A model generated the notes under the pieces. It was not told the origin of the DNA. It ran no database searches and saw only the letters and a program-made list of their open reading frames with translations. A stretch of DNA of 64,000 bases, taken from Nymphaea colorata (taxonomy: Eukaryota > Streptophyta > Magnoliopsida > Nymphaeales > Nymphaeaceae). The translations under genes and the position numbers were made by a program. Position 1 is the first letter of the stretch; every line of letters starts with the position of its first letter. Positions 1 to 12,808 of the stretch are shown piece by piece. The stretch spans positions 32,957,706 to 33,021,705 of the forward strand of contig NC_045139.1 of assembly GCF_008831285.2 (NCBI RefSeq), given 5' to 3'.

Positions 1-805
1 TCCTTAAGTTGGAAAGGTTTAAGGGGCATGTCGTTCTACTGTGCAGCATTTGATTCCCATAGAACAACCATAAAATAATTTAGTGAATGTTTTTTGATCT
101 GGTGACAGGATTAGGTATGTTTTTGCACAACAAAGTCCAACACTAATAATAACTAGATTTAGTGTTGGCATGGACAGGCAAGGGTAATCAAACATTCATG
201 AGAATCCACTGGAACTTAGAAGAACATGGAAACTTCATGACAAAGAACAATTGAGAAGCTTCAATTGGATTCTCCTTCGCACAGAAATGTTAATTGATAG
301 GACATCTTGTGCAGCAAGTACTGGAAATCCTAATAATTAGGATTTGGTTCAAAAATAGTTGCAATCTTCATTTATCACTTATGCACGACCTCTATTTTCT
401 CCTTACCACAGAATTTTGCATCTTGTGGACAGTCACACAGTGTGTTGGTGTTAGAAAGTCTATTAAGGGCCTAGTCATGTCAAACAAAACTTGCACCTTT
501 GATTATCCTATATAGTAAAAATGTATGTTGGCTGTAGGCAGTGACCTTCTAGAGTAGGCTGGGCCATTCATGCACCTAAGTAGAATAAATGTTGTAACAT
601 TTATTCCCCGTATCTTCTTTTTGTACTTTTACATTTTCTTTATTCTTTTTCTTCTTATTTTTCTTTTCTTATTTTTTTGCTCTCTTTCCAGTTCTTCTTC
701 GTTTTCTTTTCTTTCATTTACTGTTTTTGGATCACCTAGGCACTTTTCATTTCCCTCACCTAGCACTTTTGAGTACTTACTATCTACCTAGTGCATCATT
801 ATTTT

Positions 806-837
<32 letters not shown>

Positions 838-3639
838 CAGGTGACTTTATTTCCACATAAATGCTTGGAACCTAGTTGTACATGCATGAAATACATCTAG
901 TGCATATGCATACATATGTTTACATGTGCATTTGTACCTAATTAACATGTAAACCACTTAAGTTCAAGTACCATGTCAATATGGTAGCCGTAAGTATGAG
1001 ACACAGGTAGGTAATTTGAGTACCGGAAAATCAAAACCTTTGAAAGAAATAATCCTTTTGAATCTTCAAAAATTTAAAGTTCTACCTGTATACATATATA
1101 TACTTATAATGTGCTTATACGCCATAACCTTGTACAAGTTTTTTGATATTGCCATGCTGTACCTTCAGTATGCTCATTTATTTGACTTATATTTGTAAAC
1201 ATTTTGCATCTATATACTTAACAGTTAAACTTGTCTTAAATATCAAGATTCAATATTAATACCTTAAAGCCATGGTAGATTTTCATTTTCTAGGGACAAT
1301 CTGTGCTGGTTTGATGTAGTGCTGGCATTTGGAACCGCCACTATCAATAGTGAGACACCGCTGCAGGGGCACAGAATAACGTTTGATCTAGTGGCTTGTA
1401 ATTTATGTCACATGGTCCCTCTTGAAAGGTTGGTATCACTTTTAGTACAATGAGGATACTGTTGTGGCTTCAAAGTGACTCATATACTGTGAGAGCCAGG
1501 TCTGTTGTGGTTAGGACTTAGGGCTTCACAATAAGGTTAACTTCAGCTGCACTTGTTTATTACACTAGTCAAGTTCAAGCCTAAAAGTGCTGAGCTCTAG
1601 CTGCTAAGCTTATCACATTTAAGCTTGGACTAAGATCAGCTAATGCCCCTATGACATATGCAGAATAGGCTTCCAATTGTTGCCAAAAAAAGTCTTTAGG
1701 TTCAAGGGGTGCTTGTTTGGTTTTCAAAATTAAGTTTCTGTTTTGAAACTCAGGTCACATTATGTTAAATTTAGAGTTTCTTCATACACAGCACAGTCGA
1801 GCTCAAACTGCTGGAGTTGGCTGAGCCGTGTTCGTTAATGGTTTCAAGTTTGAACCGAGTTCAAGATGGGTCTGCTAGGACTGAAGCTGGAGTTGAGTTT
1901 GCCCAGCTTGCCTCAAACACTGCTAGTGAATAGCCCTTGTTGTGGTCAACACAATTAAGAATATTTTGTCCACTCTCATACTGGATCATATCTATATTGT
2001 ATGTGGTTTTTTTAATGTTTTATCTCTTCAGCAATAGACTAACAAGTGGATTTCGCAGGCTGATAAGCCTGCTTTTCATCTTGAAGGTCATGTCACGTCC
2101 TTATGTGATAATGTCTTCTAAGTCATTGAGGAAGGCATTCTACAAGATGTATTTTGCATTTATAGCTTATAAGGAAAGATGTTTATATTGCTTGCTAAAA
2201 GTACAAGTAGTATATACTATATGGTACTTTTTTTCGGATTAACTTCTATGCTTGTCATTGACTGGCTCACAATCTTCTGAATAGTTGTGGTGTTGAACCA
2301 TGATATCGTGTGTTGTTGAAAGCTCTGCGTTGATCTACATCAAATGTTGTTTATAACAATATATTTTTATGGTTCAATCACCTTAAATTCATCCTATGAT
2401 TCAAATTTGATATGCTAAAATCAATGGTTTATGGTTAATGAATCATGCGACTGCTCTTTAAGTGGTCTAAGATATGATATTAAACTCTGGATCCATGCAT
2501 GAATATTAAGTGAATCTTATTACACATGATTGGGAGTTTAGTCTCCATTGCAAGTGGAAGTAGGGTGACATTTCATTGAAGTGCTAAATGGCATGGGATC
2601 ATAAGTGGGGATGGGTTGGCATTCTAGCACTTAGGAAGCAAGAAGTATGGGAAGAATATGAGGTGGATGGTGGGATTGTTGTAAGAAGTGAATTGGAGAG
2701 AAAATCCGATCAAAAGCAAAGAAGAAAAGAAGCATAAAAAATGTGAGCAAAAAACTAAATGTCGAATAAATCTATATTATGTTTTTTTTCTAACTAGTGA
2801 AAGCATGTTCTTATGTTTTCGATAGATCAGAGAATGAAAAATTAGATCTTTTGAGAGTCTGAGATCATGAGGTTGGAACATATGTCTGACGAGTTGATTA
2901 TATGAAAAAAAAATATAGTAAATGTTTTCAAGTAATATTTAGCTTAGTACAAAATTCGTAATCTATTGGTAAGGGATTAAGCTTGTGAAATGAAAATAAA
3001 TAAAAATAATGTCATTAAGCAATTTCTTTTAGTTCCAAGAATGGTGAGATCTATTTAATCACAACTTTTTCCAATAGTTAAAATGTCAGTACCTGCAAAG
3101 TATAATTTATTGATTGGGTAGCAAAAGCAAGAGAGAAGCTTTAAGAAGCTTGCGTTAGAACTATAACTACTGGTTTGGGGTGTGAGTGTTTCACTTACTG
3201 CCATTTCGTGCAGCTGGATGCCTTTAAATGAGACTAAGTTAGAAAATTCACCTGCTTATATTTGTTCAGTTCAGTTCCCCCGGCTTGTATTTGAAGTTTG
3301 GTTCCTTTTCCTAATTTGATGTTATACATTTATGGTTCTTGATGCTTTTGACTGCATTCCCTTGCACTTGCTGCCATATGATTATCTATGCGTTAACAAA
3401 AAAATTCATTTTCCTCTGTATGTTCTGATGCCCTAGGGGCGTCCTTCACTATATAAACATGGAAAATGCAGCAATTTGCTACTAGTGTTGTGTATATGAA
3501 AATTTGGAAGGAAAACATGGCTGACGTATGTTAAAATTGGTTGGATCTTTTGTTTGCATCTCCTGCACACAGGAGGAAATTCTGTCTGATTGCAAGTTTC
3601 TGCAACCTGAGTTTTATATTTTCATTTCGGTTATTTCAG
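1..3639. other. Spacer or long first intron upstream of the SKP1 exon
   Basis: No convincing coding exon is visible on either strand. Only short AT-rich open frames and a pyrimidine-rich patch near 600-720 are present. If the SKP1-like exon at 3640 belongs to a normal two-exon gene, this stretch would be its intron, and exon 1 would lie before base 1. The alternative is plain intergenic DNA next to an orphan exon. Confidence 0.5.
805..834. repeat. (GA)n microsatellite
   Basis: About 14 uninterrupted GA units are followed by a G-rich break. A simple repeat with no other structure seen around it. Confidence 0.9.
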
Positions 3640-3813
3640 GCTGCCAATTACCTCAAGATAAAGAACCTCCTCGACCTGACATGCCAAACAGTGGCAGACA
3701 TGATCAAGGGAAAGGTACCTGAGGAGATAAGGAGGACATTCGACGTTAGGCATGACTTCACCCCTGAAGAAGAGGAAGAAGTGCGGAGGGAGAATCAATG
3801 GGCTTTTGAGTGA
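3640..3813 (+). CDS. SKP1-like protein (ASK type), last exon
   Basis: SKP1 is the adaptor of SCF ubiquitin ligases, bridging the cullin CUL1 and F-box proteins. The exon follows a TTATTTCAG acceptor and reads from [20 protein letters not shown] to the canonical plant SKP1 end, [15 protein letters not shown], then TGA. It covers the last 57 residues: the C-terminal helices that hold the F-box (seen and known family). Plant ASK genes commonly have one intron at exactly this ILA|ANYL junction. Exon 1, about 100 codons of BTB/POZ-like fold, is not seen in the 3.6 kb upstream. It is therefore either beyond the window edge or missing. No in-frame damage is present, which favours a working exon. Gene-level call is sure; completeness is not. 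Confidence 0.85.
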   Translation, partial: AANYLKIKNLLDLTCQTVADMIKGKVPEEIRRTFDVRHDFTPEEEEEVRRENQWAFE

Positions 3814-3880
3814 GAGCCTTTTACATTTTAACTCCATGGGAAGATGGTTGACAATAACCATGCTTCATGAAGCACCTATG

Positions 3881-3921
3881 TCTTCTTGTATAGTTCGATA
3901 TCTCTTCTTGTATAGTTCGAT
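3881..3921 (+). repeat. Short tandem repeat in the SKP1 3' UTR
   Basis: TCTTCTTGTATAGTTCGAT occurs twice in tandem, 22 bases apart, just after the stop codon. It is a small local duplication. Confidence 0.8.
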
Positions 3922-4025
3922 GTAGTTGGTCCTTTAGTTTTTCCAGCAAAATTGTAAAGTGGAATTGTGAGTGTGAGAATGATGAGTCGTCCAAAGACTT
4001 GTTTGACTGTTTACGTGTCTGAATG

Positions 4026-4031
4026 AATAAA
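4026..4031 (+). terminator. Poly(A) signal of the SKP1-like gene
   Basis: AATAAA lies about 215 bases after the SKP1 stop and is followed by a T-rich stretch, as expected of a plant polyadenylation region. Confidence 0.5.
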
Positions 4032-4477
4032 ACTTTGTTTTTTTTGGATGAATCTATATATACTGTGCAATCTTTTATTGCTTGCGCATCATTTACATAA
4101 TCCTTTAAGCAGCTATGCCAGATCTGGAGATTTGGAGTCCTGGACCTTTATCAAACTTTACAATGCTGAATTCTAGACTTTATAATACTGAATTTGCTAT
4201 TATTGTTACTATTACAACAACAACAACTACTGCCGTTCCCTGTCGGTTGTGCAACTTCAAAGGTCGTGGGCTCTGCTGTCACGCATCTCAACAGTAAAGT
4301 GTGATGGTTTTCAACTTGACTATCATGCGCTCCGACCTTTTTATTGACAAATAACTAACTAGTGGTGACATTGGATTGATTACATTAGATTTTTTTTTTC
4401 TTTTTTCTTTTGGGTGGAAACTCATGTATGAGCGGAGCTTGGCTCCTATAACTATTCTAGGTTTTCTCTGGTTCTAG

Positions 4478-4487
4478 TTTATTTATT
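4478..4487 (-). terminator. Poly(A) signal of the subtilase gene
   Basis: On the minus strand the stretch reads AATAAATAAA, about 40 bases after the subtilase stop codon. The close spacing makes a short 3' UTR likely. Confidence 0.5.
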
Positions 4488-4527
4488 CAGAAATTACATT
4501 GGACGTGATGGAAATATTGTTCTGCCT

Positions 4528-7500
4528 TCAGTTATTGCTGACAGCGAAGGGAGTTCTAACAGTGTACTTCCCATTTGTCCAAGTGAGGGATCCAAACATA
4601 TCATGGTTTGGTGTGCCGGAGCTTGAAGAGAATGAAACTTCATAACTGAGCGTCTTGGTACCTGCTCTGAACTGCAGTGTGCTAGGGGAGATTGCTACCT
4701 TGAGTTCAGCTGGAGACAAGATATTGACAGTGTAGGTAGTTTCTTCATCGCCAATGCCCACGTTAGTGACACGCCTCTTCACTGTTCTTTCAGTTCCATT
4801 GAACTTGGAGACGGCAATGGAAGGGTAATTCAGGTTAGATATTGAATCTTTGCTGGAATCTGATGGACAGTTATAGCCAGTCTGCTTTCCGGAAATCTTC
4901 TTGATGGTGTCGGACGAGTACCCATAGTTACAGAGGAATAAGTAATAATCTTCCATTGTGACTTCATAGACAAGTCCAGGTCTATATGCCTTTGATGGAT
5001 TAACTTCTCCTGATCCATAATCGTAAGGTGTGGCTGGTGAACCTGCGTCTGTGTGAATAGTGCTTCCTTCATTGTTTGTTTCAGTTGCTGCAAAGAGGAA
5101 TAGTCAAAGAAAGCTTCGTTTTTTAGATGGGAGGGGAGAATGGAAGTTTCTTGCATCGTGGGGGCTACCCTTCTATTTATAATGACCGTGACATTAGATT
5201 TTGTAAAAATAAGTTGGAACAATTTCAATAAGTTACAAATATTTTTTTCATAGGTGACTCTGGATTATCATGATGATGATGATGTAAGTGTGAGAAAACC
5301 TGTAGTCATGATTGCAGATCTTATAGCTGAAGGACTCCATGTTGGATTCTGAGATTTGATAGAAGCAGCAACTCCAGTGACATGTGGGCATGCCATTGAA
5401 GTTCCTGAAAGCAAATTGAACATGGAAGGTGTCTCCCCTGCAGAAACCAAAGATGAATCATTTGTTGGTATGAATGCCGCGAGTATGCTTACGCCAGGAG
5501 CTGCTATATCTGGCTGCAAAGCAAAACACTTCAACTTAGGAACAATTCTGAAATGGTAAAACTGTGAAATCTTCATGTGCAGGTCTGCATCTGAATTGAT
5601 GGTGGTCTTGAGAAACCAGTGAAATAAGAATAATGACATACAGAATACGGATGTGTTGAATCGAGTGACAGGTGCTGGGACTAGCAAATGTGAGGCGAAT
5701 TCTTTCTTGAACGGATGAATTTGCAAGTCTAAATGGAATAGCAAAAGAAAAGTATGCTTTAAGCTTGCCTTTATGATGTTCCTGGTTTGAGTAGAAGCAC
5801 CTCTTGATGAAAAATATGCGACTAGAGGAGCAGGCTTGTAGTTGTTGACTGTGACGGTAGGTAAAATTGTTGCTACTGGATTTCTGCATAAAATTCTTTT
5901 GTCAATAAGGCATTATCAAAGTAGACTGGCATTCTGAACGGGATTGAAGTGAAATATATTGCAAGTAAAAGACGAAAGATGAAGATGTTTACTTGGAGGA
6001 GTTGAGATATGAGAAGATGGAACTGGCATCTGAAGAAGAGATCACGGTCATGGGAAAATTCCCATAAACAGCAGCAACATGGATTTCAGGATCATCTATC
6101 AAGACTAATCCAACGCCACCTATCCCCTTAACTCCTAATAGCTTCTGCGTCTTAGAGTAACCTCTATCTGAATGTTCACATAGGACAATTTTCCCTTTTA
6201 CCTTTTCTCCATCCAATGCATATGGGTTGCAATTTCTGAAAATCATCCACAGGTGGTATGTATGAGAGAGAGAGAGAAGGCTCTGTTCAGAAACCAAAAT
6301 GCAAATCCAGGTGCAGATTACCTTGCATCATCTTTGGTGCTTGTATTAGCAGGAGCAGATTCACCGTATATTAATGGATAAATGGGAGATTTATCAAGCT
6401 TGGAAAAGTTTATCGCTTCACCCTGAAAATAAACATGGCATGAGGACCAAGATACTGAAGACCAAATTCGCTTTAGTCTATGCAGCCTCAATTGTGGAAG
6501 TATAGCTAGTTTCTGAGGAAGATAGAGGTTGTGCCTATAGTTGTCTTAGAAATTTTGTAGAGGCATCTTTGATTTATTCCATGTAGAGTTAAAAGTGTTG
6601 GAAATGAAGAGAAAAATTCAAATAGAAATCGCTGTTGAGCCAAGGTAAAAGTTGTATTCAAGGGGCCGAGTTTTTTACCTTAATGACTGCATTGCTTTCT
6701 TCACCTAGAATTAAGTCTGACTCAAAGTCTCTGTCAATTGTAGTCGCACCAACAGTTAGTATCCATGGTGCTGTATTAACAACAGTTCCGGGTGCTGGCC
6801 CACTGTTCCCTGCTGAGCACACAACCACTATCCCATTTTCTACCGCATGGAATGCACCAATGGCTATAGGATCACTGTCAAAGTCTGGTCTGAAATAAGG
6901 GGAGGCTCCAAGCGAGAGGGACAGTAGGTCGACTCCATCAGTAATGGCATCCTCAAAAGCAGCTAGGATTGCAGAGCCTTTGCATCCCTCAGATGTGCAA
7001 ACTCGATAGATTGCTAGTCTAGACGTTGGTGATCCACCTTTCGCCGTTCCTGTCGCCAGGCCATGGTAGCTGGCAGCAGGAACTGCAACACCTGCTGCAG
7101 TGGAGGATGTATGAGATCCATGGCCAATACTGTCCCTCGGTGTTTGGTCTGTTGTCCATGCTGTTACCTTGGACTCCTCATTGTAGTACCTAGCTCCAAT
7201 CAACTTCCTGTTGCAGGTATACAAGGAGGGTATTTTTCAGTAATTATACAATTCCAAGCTGCAAACAAAGAATTGGAGTTCAAATTACTTGTTGCAATTA
7301 GAGGCACTGAAATCTTTGGCAGTCATACAGACTCCCTTCCAACGAGAAGGAACTGGAGGCATATCTTTATCAGCAAAACTAGGGGACTCAGGCCAAATTC
7401 CTGCATATTACAATAAAAAACTCAAAACCGTATTCTTGTGTTGAGCCATGGGGCCATTCTTGGTTTATTTAGTGATACCTGTATCCAATATGCCAATTAT

Positions 7501-8460
7501 AGTGTCTGCACCACTGCTGGATGATTCAGAGCTTGAGCTGTGATACACATCTTCAGATACCCCAACCTGCAAAAAATCCCATGATCTGGTAGTATGAAGC
7601 TCAAAAACTGGATCGGGAAACACTGACACAACTCCTGGTTTTTTGGCGATTGCAGCTGCTTCTGTCTCAGATAAATGTGCAGCAAACCCAGAGAATGCAT
7701 TTCTGTAACTGTAGATTAAGGGCCTCGGGATCTTCTCCTCCCTGAAATCACAACAGTCGGTCAATAGAATGCTTTCTACACAAAAGCTTGATAATGGCAC
7801 CTTTCTCCTTCGCATGATGCAGTATTAGAGAATCAGATGGTTGTTTTAGTCTGTCACTGTCTTTGTTTTTAATCTTCACTGTGAGACTCACCAATGTATC
7901 AAGTCAGTAAAGATCTATATTAACATTTATGATGATCCTTTAGTGGAACAACAAGACTATCATATAGTTGTTTACAAGGAGTTTGCACCTTCTCTTGACT
8001 GAGCGCCTTGGCTTAAGGTATTCCATTTAAATGTGGTCAAGAATTTGAGACTCTGGGTACCCACACTTACACAAGGTCAAAGCAACTCAGTGACTTCTTA
8101 TACCAGACAAGGGAGAGATACCTCTGAATATGACCTTTTGCACTTGGGTGCAACTAGAATACCAACTAGAATAGAACATGGTAAAACATCTACCTTTTGA
8201 GTGCCAATTCTGGCATGCACAAAAAATTTGGTGTTTTTCACTTTGCAAGACAACAAAACAAAAGGAAGAAAAACAATGGTACTAGCTGATCACCTTCCTA
8301 TCACTGAATTAAGAAGTTCTACATGACTTGCAGTGTGATATGAAGCTGATTTCCCTCTGGAACTCCCCATATACACGACATAGACCTTGCTTGCATCAGA
8401 GGGAGGAGAAGAAATGGTGAGGACCAAAAAGAAGAGACAGTATTTGGTAAGGGTTTTCAT
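4528..8460 (-). CDS. Subtilisin-like serine protease (subtilase, SBT5-like)
   Basis: Secreted S8A serine protease. Exons (minus strand): 8460-8294, 7741-7479, 7400-7289, 7207-6679, 6422-6322, 6235-5993, 5883-5769, 5513-5300, 5087-4528. They sum to 2304 nt, or 767 residues, typical for plant subtilases. An N-terminal signal peptide ends near residue 24. The I9 propeptide follows (KVYVVYMG to about 105). The catalytic residues are D142 (GILDTG), H210 (GHGSHT), N315 (SAGNSGP) and S549 (GTSMACPH). A PA-type insert ([11 protein letters not shown]) lies before the Ser motif, and a fibronectin-III-like domain ends the protein. The wording around residues 225-280 resembles the SBT5.2/CRSP group; that assignment is from family memory. 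Intron 7 uses a GC donor (AAG|GCAAGC), since only that junction keeps NIIK|PDIAAPG in frame. All active-site residues are intact. The substrate is unknown. Confidence 0.93.
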
Positions 8461-8514
8461 TTTCAGTATTGTGCAGACCAGGATGCTTGAGGATGGAGGA
8501 ACTAGTTGGTACAC

Positions 8515-8524
8515 ATATATATAG
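8515..8524 (-). promoter_or_regulatory. TATA box of the subtilase gene
   Basis: On the minus strand CTATATATAT sits about 55 bases before the chosen ATG (8460). This leaves a very short 5' UTR and supports the second Met (MKTLTKYC) as the start, because the upstream in-frame ATG at 8514 would overlap the TATA region. Confidence 0.55.
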
Positions 8525-8920
8525 GTACAAAGAAGCAGGGAAGTGCCTTATGACTCTGCCCACAAAAGGAAGTAGAGATCAATGAAATGATTTTCTCCAT
8601 TAATGGCGCTTAACTTTTGAGAGAAGAACAAAAAAAAAAAAAGTGGAGAATGTGGTGTGGCATGAAGATGCAGTCCCACCTCAGTTTTGAGAGAAAGTTG
8701 CCGTCTCTTCCACGCTTCCAATAAGAAATGGGGCAGGAGGAGAAGCTATCAGAAGCAAGATGTTAAAAAAGTTAAAAGAAGATAATGGTGAGAATGAAAA
8801 TCTTTAACTGAGCACTAGCTAGTTGGAGGATTGGCTGTGCATGGGGCTACAGATGGTAGCAATTGATCAGTGCGCAAAAAGGAACCCACTTTTCAAACAT
8901 AGAAACACACACATCAACTG

Positions 8921-8921
<1 letters not shown>

Positions 8922-9000
<79 letters not shown>
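8922..9000. repeat. Compound (CA)n(TA)n microsatellite
   Basis: About 19 CA units pass directly into about 20 TA units. Short (GA)n runs follow at 9127-9147 and 9688-9716. Confidence 0.95.
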
Positions 9001-9002
<2 letters not shown>

Positions 9003-9686
9003 AAACATGGATTAGTCCTCCGGCCATCTGCAGGAATCCAGCCTCTTACATACACAGCTCCAGTGAATCGGCTGCATGTGTGAGAGGCCAGATGCTAGGA
9101 GGAATCCAGTTCCTTTATATATATAAAGAGAGAGAGAGAGAGAGAGAAGCCTGTGTAAAATAGATAGATTGTCTGATAAGATAGAAGTTACGAATAATAA
9201 CATGCCAACGTAAAAGAAGGCGAAACAAAGGCATAACTGATCAGCAGCTCAGAATACATGAAAATTTGACGATATAGAAAGCCATGATCTTATTTTCGAA
9301 AGACATGACTCAACGCATGACATTAACAAAACAGTTGCATAATTTTGTCACAAGTGGAAGGGTCATTGGCAGCCGAAGATAATGGGACAGAATTTTCAGT
9401 TGATGTATACACGCACGAGTATCTGCCAAAATAAATTTATCATATTAACCGAGAATCTGAGACCAAAATGAGACCATTAATTATCATGCTTTAATTTCAT
9501 ACAAACACGGTCAGGATATGTTAACGTGCTTATGGTTAGACTAAATCAGTAGAAAAACATACTTTAAAGTTAAAAGAACGACAAATTTATCATATAATTT
9601 ATACTAAATTACTCTTAAATTCATTTTCACAAGGTTAGGTACATCAAAGAACATATTTGAGCTGCATCTTAAGTTGTCGTTGCCCA

Positions 9687-9717
<31 letters not shown>

Positions 9718-12700
9718 CAAAGAGCTCTCATCTCCGATAACACTAACGGGCCCATTTTTTGCGGGTGCGGTTGTAAATCAAACATGTTCCATTAGCTTAC
9801 AGCCGACTGTACCAAAAATGATGACTTCAACTCAAAAGTCGTGATCTAAATCATGAATCTGTAACAAAGATAGTGCCAAAACTATTGAATAAAATTTTTT
9901 CCATGCTCTCTCCACCCAGAATAAGATGGTTCTGTTAAATTATTGAGGCATAGCATAGCTCGTCGAACTGGTGGCATGTAAATGACACATCCTCAATTCG
10001 ATTCTATGAGTGCTACTTTCTTGAACTGCAAATGGTGAAGTTTGTCATCAAACAAAAATATGATGTCCATCGTTGTTCTGGTAACAGTAAACCTCCATGC
10101 ACCGTCTTCTTTTAAGCAAAGATTTAGCTTTTTGAACAGCAACGTTCGCCATTTAACCTTGCACAGTTTGGACTTCCGCAATTCAGGAGTTGATTAACCA
10201 TATTAAGCAAAGACGGCCACATTTCCCCAGCAGACTGTCGAAGCAGTTTTAAAAATTCTGAGTGTTTGGGGAGCACTTCACACAGTCTTGCAGATAAGGC
10301 TGCTACTTATTTAATTATCTGCAGAAGCACTAAGGAATGTCGACGGAGTTAATGGCCATTAACATTGATGGTGGGTGTGATTCTTTTTATTTTTAAATTT
10401 AAATATAATAATTTAGTTATAAATAATTAACAAATAAACATGTAGGAGAAAAGAGAACCGCAGGAGATTGTCTGAGACGAACCTGGCGATTCAAGGCCGT
10501 ATCGGTCAGTGGTGACAACAGAGCACCAATGGTGTTATAAAGCCCCAAAAAAGGTCATCTCCTTTTTGGTTGGAGAGTTGGAGAGAAGGAAAAGAGAAAA
10601 GAGGAAGGAAATGCACGCGCTGACAGAGAGGGAAACACAATGAAGCACTAAGTACTCGCTATCATTGACTTTGATAGATGATGACGAAGGTGATGATGAA
10701 ATAGTAAATCCAAGTAACCATGATTATTGAATAGGAGTGTTGTAAAAATTGGAAATTGGGTGCTTGAATATTAGTGTGGTAAAAGTTGAACACTTGAATT
10801 GAATTGAATTCCAATTCAATTGGCAAAAAATAAGTGTGTATTCGCTTTAACATAAATAAATAACGTAAAAAAGAAGAAAGACAAAAAGTGCTTAATGTTT
10901 GTGCAAATTACAAGTCAACTGCTTTAACTTCTAAAAATTAATAAAGAGGTTGCTCAATTTTTGAGAGAAATTCACAAAGAACCACCTAGCAATAGAAAAC
11001 ATTAATTTTTAATTTTAAACAACAAAAATGCTTTGTTAAACACAAAAAGTATTTCGTTGGCTGAGAGAAGAGTGGCCCTTTATCAATTGAATCGTTGTCA
11101 TTTCATATCAAAAGTAAATAATTTTTATAAGTGGGATAGCCTTTTGAGAATTTCTGCCAGAAGTAGAGTTCCTATTTCTTATCTTTTAATAGTTAACAAC
11201 GATTTTTTATTTTTTCAGTTCAAAATTATTTTAAAATAATAAAGAATGAGCAGGACCTTAAATTATTTTGCTTCCAAGCAAATTCAAGCTGGGTTCAGCC
11301 CGATTTTTAGAAAACCATACACCCCAAATCTAGGATTGTAGGTCCGAGTTTGGCATAAGGCAAAACTTGGTTTCCGGGTGAGCAGGAGAAATCTACCACC
11401 CAATAGAGAGAAAAATCTCCCACTCAACCCATTATCTTCCTGCGGTACATGGCTTGCTTTCGGTATTCAGGGTGTCATTCATGCGGTACTTTAACATGTT
11501 CATCGGTGATCCCTTTTTGCAGCACAGAAGGTTGACACCTTTGGCAGGCCCACAAAACCTGTATTGGTTTCAACAGCAAAAGCATTTGTTTTAAATCCTG
11601 CGATGGGGATGGCGGCTCATTTCCGGTTTGTGAGTTAGGTTCATGTCAAAACTATGAACACGTCTTACTTTTTGTGAAGGCTACAAGATCTAAAAAGTTT
11701 TATTAAGTTAGTGGTTTCTGCTGCACTCTGAGCTATATTGGACATGCATGGAGCATTTTCTTTAAAAAGTCAACTAACACTTTAAGTTTGCAACATTCTT
11801 TTGAGTGGATGTACTTATAACTGCAAAATCTAACACGATTGGATGGTTGAGATGTGCAGGCTAGTGCTCATATTTAATGGAGTTCATTTTCTAGAAATCC
11901 TGTATGCCCACATGCCTATTCCCTAGTCGAAGATGTTTATAAACCTTTTGTGATCTAATGGTTGCAATTTTGGGTTAAATGCAAACTGAAACTTCATGTT
12001 TTATCAACGGATTGTTTGGCACCAATAACAGATTGTTATAGGGTTCCATGAATCTACGTAGACAGATTCACGAGATAGTAATAATTTGTTACTGGTGCAT
12101 AATTTGTTACTGGTGCCAAACGACTAGATAAGCAAAAACGATTCTGATTTAGGAAATGGCATCTGACTGGATTTGGTTTGAAGTTAAATGCCTGATCAGA
12201 TTGAGACTGGGATACATATTTTGATTTAGTTTCAAATCAATGTCCTAAATCTGATATCCATACATTTTGAAAGTCAATTATTAACAAATCATAATGCACG
12301 TTAGATACAGTTGTGCATTTAAAAGCCCGGTTCAGATTAGATTCAGATTATTTAAACATCAGATTTGCATAAGGCATAGACTTTTTTCCTATCAAATTTG
12401 AATCCGAACATGTGAACATCTGATAAACAGAATTTGGTAAATGATACATTCGATTCAAGCCCGATCTGTTAACATCCCCAAGAGGTCATGTTTAACCTGT
12501 CTGACCCAGCTTAAACAGTTTTTATCCAGTCATGCGCATGACAGAGGAGAAAGAATTCGTACATATAATGGGTTCACAGAAATGGAAATACTGCAGCAAA
12601 TTTAAACTTTATCATGATTGTGATTAAAGGGTAAGGCTTCTAAGAAGTTTCTGGCTAACGGGCACTAGTAATAAATTTTAAATTTTTAAGAGGCATCAAC

Positions 12701-12767
12701 ATTTAAATGAGAAAAATTGCCCTAAGGTGTCAATGTAAAAATATGTATATTTTGTGACTCTGTGTGG

Positions 12768-12808
12768 GCAATTGCCCACATGTTGTCCACCCCTGCCTCC
12801 GCCCCTGC
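12768..12808. mobile_element. hAT-like terminal remnant
   Basis: The segment holds GTGGGCAATTGCCCACATG and then CCTCCGCCCCTGC. It resembles the right ends of CAGTGGCGGAGCC-type non-autonomous hAT elements seen elsewhere in the window (51416 and 58202). Only one end is visible. Confidence 0.35.

Noticed and set aside
570..791. 73-codon open frame rich in Phe/Leu/Ser
   Set aside because: It is the translation of a pyrimidine-rich low-complexity tract and has no family features.
5356..7416. Plus-strand open frames over the subtilase exons
   Set aside because: They are antisense shadows of real minus-strand exons with intact catalytic motifs.
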